NCBI GenBank assembly: GCA_022835595.1
Contig: BQUP01000006.1
Span: 1,384,293-1,448,292, forward strand
Reading direction: 5' to 3'
Origin: Cystobasidium ongulense
Taxonomy: Eukaryota; Basidiomycota; Cystobasidiomycetes; Cystobasidiales; Cystobasidiaceae
Length of the DNA stretch: 64,000 nucleotides
In this document: piece by piece, positions 59,001 through 64,000 of the stretch
How the letters are laid out: each line of letters opens with the position of its first letter
How positions within the stretch are numbered: position 1 is the first letter of the stretch
Position numbers and translations under genes: made by a program
Notes under the pieces: generated by a model
What the model was told of the DNA's origin: nothing
The model's input: the letters and a program-made list of their open reading frames with translations, nothing else
Databases searched by the model: none

Positions 59001-61123
59001 GATGTGGAACTTGCTACAGGGTATGCTCGAGACCAGAGGTAGATGTAGAGATGTCTACGGTGCTTCTGATGGATAGGAGATGCCAGGCATTAGTCGATGT
59101 TCCATCCGAGCTCAGGGACTATGAAATCGGGCGCAACGACCAACCTTGATCTGAGTCCACGCTATGCTATCCTGTTCCTCGCGGGTCTGCGGTAGTCAAG
59201 TGGGGTTGGTCTGGCAAGCACCTATGCCGTTGCTATGGCCGTCGATGTCCGAGGTGCTGTTGCCCTGTCGCACCTTGCAGTGTTGCTTGCTTGCACGAGA
59301 TGCGAAAGACAGCCGAAGGGGGAGATGTTCGCGAGACGAGTGAGAATGGAATGGAATAAAGGCAAGAGCAGGAGAGCAAGCGAGGATGGAGGGAGAGAAG
59401 GAGCGGTCGAGTCGAATTGAAACAAGAGGGGAGTGTCGCAACGGGTGACCGCGCCCGTTGAGCTTTGGCGGTGTTTGCAGAACGAAGAGCGAAAGGAAGT
59501 TGGCCGCAGAGTCTTGTGCCTGAGGATCCGCAGGTTGAGCCTTTGAGGCCGGACAGGATGGTGGCTTGCGACTCTGCAGGAAGGTGATGTAGAAAGGATG
59601 TCTTGCCTGGAGCTTTGTAGGTGATTGGGAGGTGCGCTGGAAGACCAAGCAGGCAAGCCGGATCGACGCCTTTTGCTGCTCGAATATTGGGGGAACAGAG
59701 CCAGCTGGGCAGATGGGATTGGACTGCGATGGGATGGATGGATGGGTGGGTAGCGAGTGAGTGGCTTCGTCAGCACTGGCTGCTGTTTACCGTGGTGGAT
59801 TCAAAATGAGCAGGCCGCGATGGGCTGGCTGCCCGGTACCGTACAGCTGTCTAAGACGACACCCGTAGACAAGGGCACCGACGGATGCTGATGCGAAGGA
59901 GAGAGACTGGCCGCACCTCGCGCGTCGCTACCTCGTCAATGCCCGTCGGATGAAGCTTGACGGGTACTGGAGGTGGTGGATCCAGCAATGCAGGATGTCG
60001 TGTAAAAGCGAGTTGGATTCACCCAAGGTCAACACAGTAGGTACCGTAGATAGCGAAGTCTGTTTCCTGTGCGTAGAGCAATAATGCAAATTCTGGCATT
60101 CTGTCAACAGCGCATCGAGTCGTCAGTCCGTGCGCCTTGAGCTTTAGCTTGAGCTTGAGCTTCAAGAAGAACGTCAGTACCACACAGCTACGGGTAGTGC
60201 TTGCACGGCAGCGTTGGAGTGTTCTCTCTCTGGAGACGGTATGCCATGGTCCACACGCAGCATAGCGGTGCTGCCAATGCTTCACAGCTCAGCAGCTGGC
60301 TGAACACGCTCCCTGCCGCACAGCGCACGCCAATCGACAGCAAGAGTGTCAGGTTGAAGCCTAGGGAGTAGGAGGGTTCTGCAGCGATAAAGCTGGACTT
60401 GACCGCTTCTCGAAGACCTCGTTGCATGGTCACTGCCCTTACCCGAGCTTCCTTGCTGCGAGCCTGCTCTAACCTCTGGGGGCTTTTGACTTGAACATCT
60501 GGCTTTGAGGGTGCCACATCTTGTCGAAAGCATTTGGAAAGCGTGCAACTGGACATTCGGTGTACTGGCAGGCAGCAATGGATGCAGCCTCTGTCTCAAG
60601 GTCTTTCATTCAGTACGGTAGTACGCTCAGAAACTGACCCGCATCAGACAGCACGAGTCGGCTCGATGGAACAAATGCTCGGTCCAATAATACGTGCATA
60701 CCGTCTGCGGTTCACACGCACTACTGTACCGGTAAGTACACTTGGTAGTGTACGGTACAGTACCGTATTCCAAGTGCATGTGCGGGTTCTTGCGGGTTGA
60801 CGCTGCCCGGCCTCGTCTTTCAAAAAAGAAAGGCTCGCCCTTCAAAGAGTGCGGCAAGTGACACACCTGGTTGAGCCTTTTTCAATCTTTTGTTCCAGAA
60901 GGGCAAACTTCCGCTTTTTATCTTTGCCCAAACATTGATTGTTTTGCACTGGCAAAACAGCGTCAAGGAATCATGCAAGTGTACACTTCGACGCGCTTCA
61001 TCTACACCCCAGAAAGATCATTCTCTTCCCATATCCACTCGCTCGAGACGACTCGTTTGAATTGACCAGTGCGCAGGCAGGCGCGCAGTAACGAGCCGCT
61101 CGTTCTGTACCGTGGCAGAAGAC
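59001..61123. promoter_or_regulatory. Long divergent upstream region, HMG factor / glycosyltransferase
   Basis: At 2.1 kb this is the longest gene-free stretch here. Close to the HMG gene it is CT/GA-skewed. A short AGCTTG-type repeat lies at 60137-60166. Inverted short words GTACCGTA.../...TACGGTAC occur near 60726-60767 (ACTGTACCGGTAAGTACACT, then GTGTACGGTACAGTACC). Frames such as 59196-59776 and 60188-60599 have no family signal. Confidence 0.5.
60137..60166. repeat. Short AGCTTG tandem repeat
   Basis: About four imperfect hexamer units (GAGCTT/TAGCTT) in the long non-coding region. Confidence 0.7.
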
Positions 61124-63097
61124 ATGCACCGGCCTCCGCTAGCAGCAAAAGCAGGATCTCGAACGGGCACGGCAGCAGCAAGAATGCTCTTGAAGCTACC
61201 GACCCATGTCAATTCATCCATACTTTATCGACCTATAGACGCTACACATGAAAAGATACCTTCCGTAAAGTCATCGCGGCATGTTTTGCGAATTGCCGTT
61301 ATTTTATTTTTGGCAGCCTTCTCTCTCATCTCTGTGCGCTGGGTCAAAACGCATCCAAACCTGCTTGAGGATATACGATTAGCAAAGGGTCTATCAGTCA
61401 ATGCACATATCACATTAACACCTTCAGTGATCCCATTCGAAACTGCAACGTCGCCAGAAGAACCGGTACCTCAGGTCCATGCTTCGATATTAGGGGGTGC
61501 GACTACCCCTAATCACAAATGGGCAGCGGCAACAATTCCCACCTATCGACGTGCCATTGTGCCAGCTGCAAGTGCACCTCGGACAGATGAGATACTCTTC
61601 GCAATGGCCACAAATGCCGACAGAGCTATAAGTCAGGCGCAATGGTGGCTATGGCCTTCTTTCCTCGCAAATCCATCATCGCCTTGTTTTGTCCTGCTCC
61701 CTCCGGAAGATGCCAATCGAATAGAGGAAGTCGTTGCTAAATTCAAGGAAAAAGGATTGGACTGCATAGCAAAAGCTAGTAACCTCAAGAGGTATCAAAC
61801 TAGAGTGTTAACTCTCCCTGGAGAAGCTATGGACAGCTGGCGAGCCAGACCAAACAATATACGCTGGCTAATCATGGGAGACGAGTAAGTGACACGAAGA
61901 TACAAAGTCTTCGTTCACTTGTAGAAAAAACACAACTTACGCGTAAATCTACAGCGACACACTTTGGCTGGATAAGAATGGATTGCTTCGTATGCTTGGA
62001 CAGCACGATGAGCGCGATATGACATTCAGTAGGTCTGGGATTAATATCCAGTCCTTCTGACGTCGCTGAATACGTATTTTCTCTAGTCGCGTCAACTTCG
62101 GAACGGATAGAATCATTGAGTAAGCGTTCACAGCCTGGTGACTCGCAGTACAAAACTCATTCTACGCTTTCGCTCTCACAGACTACTTCGGAACAATGAC
62201 ATTTGGTGGCGGTGGCCTTGTAATGAATGTACGACAGTTTTTGGCACAAGGCTATACCTGACTATCTCTGATCCTAGTCGCATTCAAATCTACAGCGTGC
62301 TCTTGTCGACAAATACATAGAGATTCTGCCAGAATGCAAACAACGCTGGCCCACTACGTTCGGAGGAGATGAAGCCGTCAATAATTGTGCCGCTCTAGCG
62401 CAAGGTATAGACAGACGGGAACAAGCATACCTACCTGAACCTGGTCTACATCGTTAGTCCAAAACCTTCTCCCGCATTGGTTGCATAATTGAGATCTGTC
62501 TGTCTCCGTCATAGAACTCGACGTCTATGGTCATGCTTCTGGATTCTTGGAGGCAGGATTACCCATGATGACTATTCATCACTTTTTTTCGGTATGCTCG
62601 AAGTTCGCGCCCTCCTCACTCGTTGGCCGATAATTGACTTTCCTCCTCATCAGTGGGCCAAGATGATGCCAGAATGGGTATTTCAGAGCGATGATTACAA
62701 GGTGCTACATGTTTTGATACAGGCTGTAAAGTTTTTGGGTCAAGACAACATGTTCAAAAGATATTCTCTCGATAATGGTCGAACGATCCTAGTCAACGGC
62801 TATTCAATAACCAATTATCTCGAGCCATTGACTCCAGAGGAGCTAAGAAAGATGGAATGGACTTGGTCGCATGCTCCAGATGCCAAACTAGTCAATGAAA
62901 ACGTAAGACCTCCTATTACACCTATAGGTCATAAACCAACGGAGAATGATCAGCCTGGAAGACAGAGGAAATCACCATATTTCCTTCAGGATGTAAGAGA
63001 CGTCGATAACATTGCTGGATCTGCGACTTTTGTGTATCGCAATGAACGAAATAAAGAAATTACAGTGAATTGGGTGGAAGGGAAATTAGCAGTGTAG
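61124..63097 (+). CDS. Type II membrane glycosyltransferase, Fringe/DUF604-like
   Basis: Seven exons: 61124-61884, 61955-62037, 62087-62119, 62182-62228, 62278-62452, 62515-62591, 62654-63097; 539 residues. After a ~50-residue cytosolic part, one signal-anchor (HVLRIAVILFLAAFSLISVRW) puts the catalytic domain in the Golgi lumen. The domain has ILFAMATNADRA, WLIMGDDDTLWLDKNGLLRML with the DxD-type metal site, YFGTMTFGGGGLVMN, GGDEAVNNCAALAQGI and GFLEAGLPMMTIHHFFS. This order matches beta-3-glycosyltransferases of the Fringe-like group known in plants and fungi as DUF604. Donor sugar and acceptor are unknown. The C-terminal ~150 residues are less conserved. Exon 3 is 33 nt and exon 4 is 47 nt. 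The first ATG in frame is 61124. Confidence 0.85.
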
Positions 63098-63237
63098 AAA
63101 CCAGGTGGTACCTCTTGTAGGGTTGCAGTGTTAGCAGTGGGTAAGACACAGTAGACGGTAGAGCCAGTTTATGGATGGCATGCTAAGTTAATTGCAAAAC
63201 AGAGTGTATAAGGTATATTGGTGAAAAGGTAATGGAG

Positions 63238-64000
63238 TTAGGCTCCAACAGCGAAATGTCCTACACGTCGCGCGGCTTCTCTGATAGCTGTCCCTGGAAT
63301 CGGAAACATGTGCACACCACGAAGAGCGGCTGGAGGACGCGCTTGAGCTGCGGGGACATTCAGAGGGCTCTTTTTATCTGCTTGATAGACTGCCAAGAAG
63401 AAGTCTCGAAGGACGGAATCGACCTGGTATCATCGCGAGAACAGGTCGGTCGTCAAAATCAGAAAGGGTAGTTCCAATGCGTTGACCAGCACGTCTGAAG
63501 CATGTTGATCCACCTGAACTCCAGTCGCCATTTCTACGTTTCTCACCGCTCTAGGAACGCGGTTGTACGTATCGACGATTACAGCTCCTCTTGTATGTAT
63601 ACCAGAGAGTTCCGCATCAACCCTACATAATGTATCTTTAAAAGTATAGGGTTTCGCAATGTATGCTACGACCAAGGCATCGTGAACGGGAGGACCCTCG
63701 ATGAATCCAAATACATCCTTGTATGTTTGCGCGAAGAATGAGAACAATGTTGACAGAGTATGGCGAAGGGGTGTACTGGCTTCAGGAAGCTCCCGGGGAA
63801 GCTGAGCTATACGAATGTCCCGGGCCGGCTGACCTCTGAGAAGATCTGGGTCTTGAGTAGGATCGAGTAAAAATCGATGGGCATCTTGGTGGAAGATCGC
63901 TTGATGTGTTACATTTAATGGGATAGCGTATATTGGTATGCCGCAGTCGAACACTATCTGTGCTGCTTCTGGATCGATATATATGTTGAATTCTGAATGA
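63238..64000 (-). CDS. URH1: Inosine/uridine-preferring nucleoside hydrolase, C-terminal part (5' end outside window)
   Basis: Two exons visible: 64000-63514 (continuing outside) and 63423-63238. The translation has EFNIYIDPEAAQIVFDCGIPIYAIPLNVTHQA, FGFIEGPPVHDALVVAYI, then VDAELSGIHTRGAVIVDTYNR and MATGVQVDSVLRDFFLAVYQ. The NVT-H element and the HDAL motif, whose Asp binds the catalytic calcium, are typical of the family. It splits nucleosides to base and ribose (yeast Urh1 is a uridine hydrolase). The N-terminal DxDxxxDD metal loop is outside the window. The final intron (63424-63513, 90 nt) rejoins GVQ to VDSVL; without it the frame stops at 63430. The 62-codon last exon is longer than usual. 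Confidence 0.9.

Noticed and set aside
59196-59776. Two overlapping minus-strand frames of 150-184 codons
   Set aside because: They reflect CT-skewed promoter sequence and translate to Ser/Pro/Leu-rich strings without motif.

Overview
The window is nuclear DNA of an intron-rich fungus, most likely a basidiomycete. I can model 26 protein genes (two cut by the window edges) carrying about 130 introns. Most introns are 50-90 nt, GT-AG, with CTNAC/CTGAC-type branch sequences. Genes lie on both strands about 2.4 kb apart. I saw no transposon, retroelement, CRISPR array, rRNA or convincing tRNA. Basidiomycota is inferred from intron density and the family mix (lipin, AIR-type knuckle protein, DUF1996, BIM1-like protein, MATA-type HMG box); the class cannot be fixed from here. 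Most gene models were checked codon by codon: exon lengths sum to whole codons and junctions restore conserved family sequence.

Layout. 1-777 (+): C-terminal part of an acyl-CoA synthetase. 1716-3303 (-): secreted acidic double-psi beta-barrel protein. 4113-7806 (-): lipin phosphatidate phosphatase. 8136-11048 (-): AIR-type zinc-knuckle protein. 11810-14627 (-): GTP cyclohydrolase II (RIB1). 15220-17039 (+): EAF3/MRG15 chromodomain protein. 17652-19619 (+): CDF metal transporter. 19892-20772 (-): EMC8/9. 21621-22828 (-): GPN2 GTPase. 23022-23574 (+): roadblock dynein light chain. 23717-25631 (-): Ser-rich unknown. 26670-28985 (+): F-box-like unknown. 29679-30827 (+): BIM1-like surface protein with a membrane anchor. 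31156-33671 (-): PHO8 alkaline phosphatase. 34118-35601 (+): NAD(P)-binding epimerase-like protein. 36294-39300 (+): beta-tubulin. 40436-42373 (+): DUF1996 secreted protein. 42906-44007 (+): BAP31-like ER protein. 45071-47397 (+): seven-TM orphan. 47484-49484 and 49941-52582 (-): tandem paralogous membrane proteins. 54000-54976 (-): YAF9 YEATS protein. 55219-56702 (+): CTK2/cyclin K-like cyclin. 56908-59000 (-): HMG-box factor. 61124-63097 (+): Fringe-like glycosyltransferase. 63238-64000 (-): nucleoside hydrolase, 5' end outside the window.

Most content is conserved housekeeping: lipid, riboflavin and phosphate metabolism, ER membrane functions, RNA surveillance, chromatin. EAF3 and YAF9 are both NuA4 subunits, and several pairs share short divergent promoters. 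There is no operon-like system.

The unusual signal is in gene structure. The conserved beta-tubulin reading frame needs a single-nucleotide exon at 36905. The two tandem paralogs share a 4-nt exon at the same place. Lipin needs a 5-nt exon and the CDF gene has a 12-nt exon. Two introns start with GC instead of GT. These are inferences from the sequence; RNA reads would settle them.
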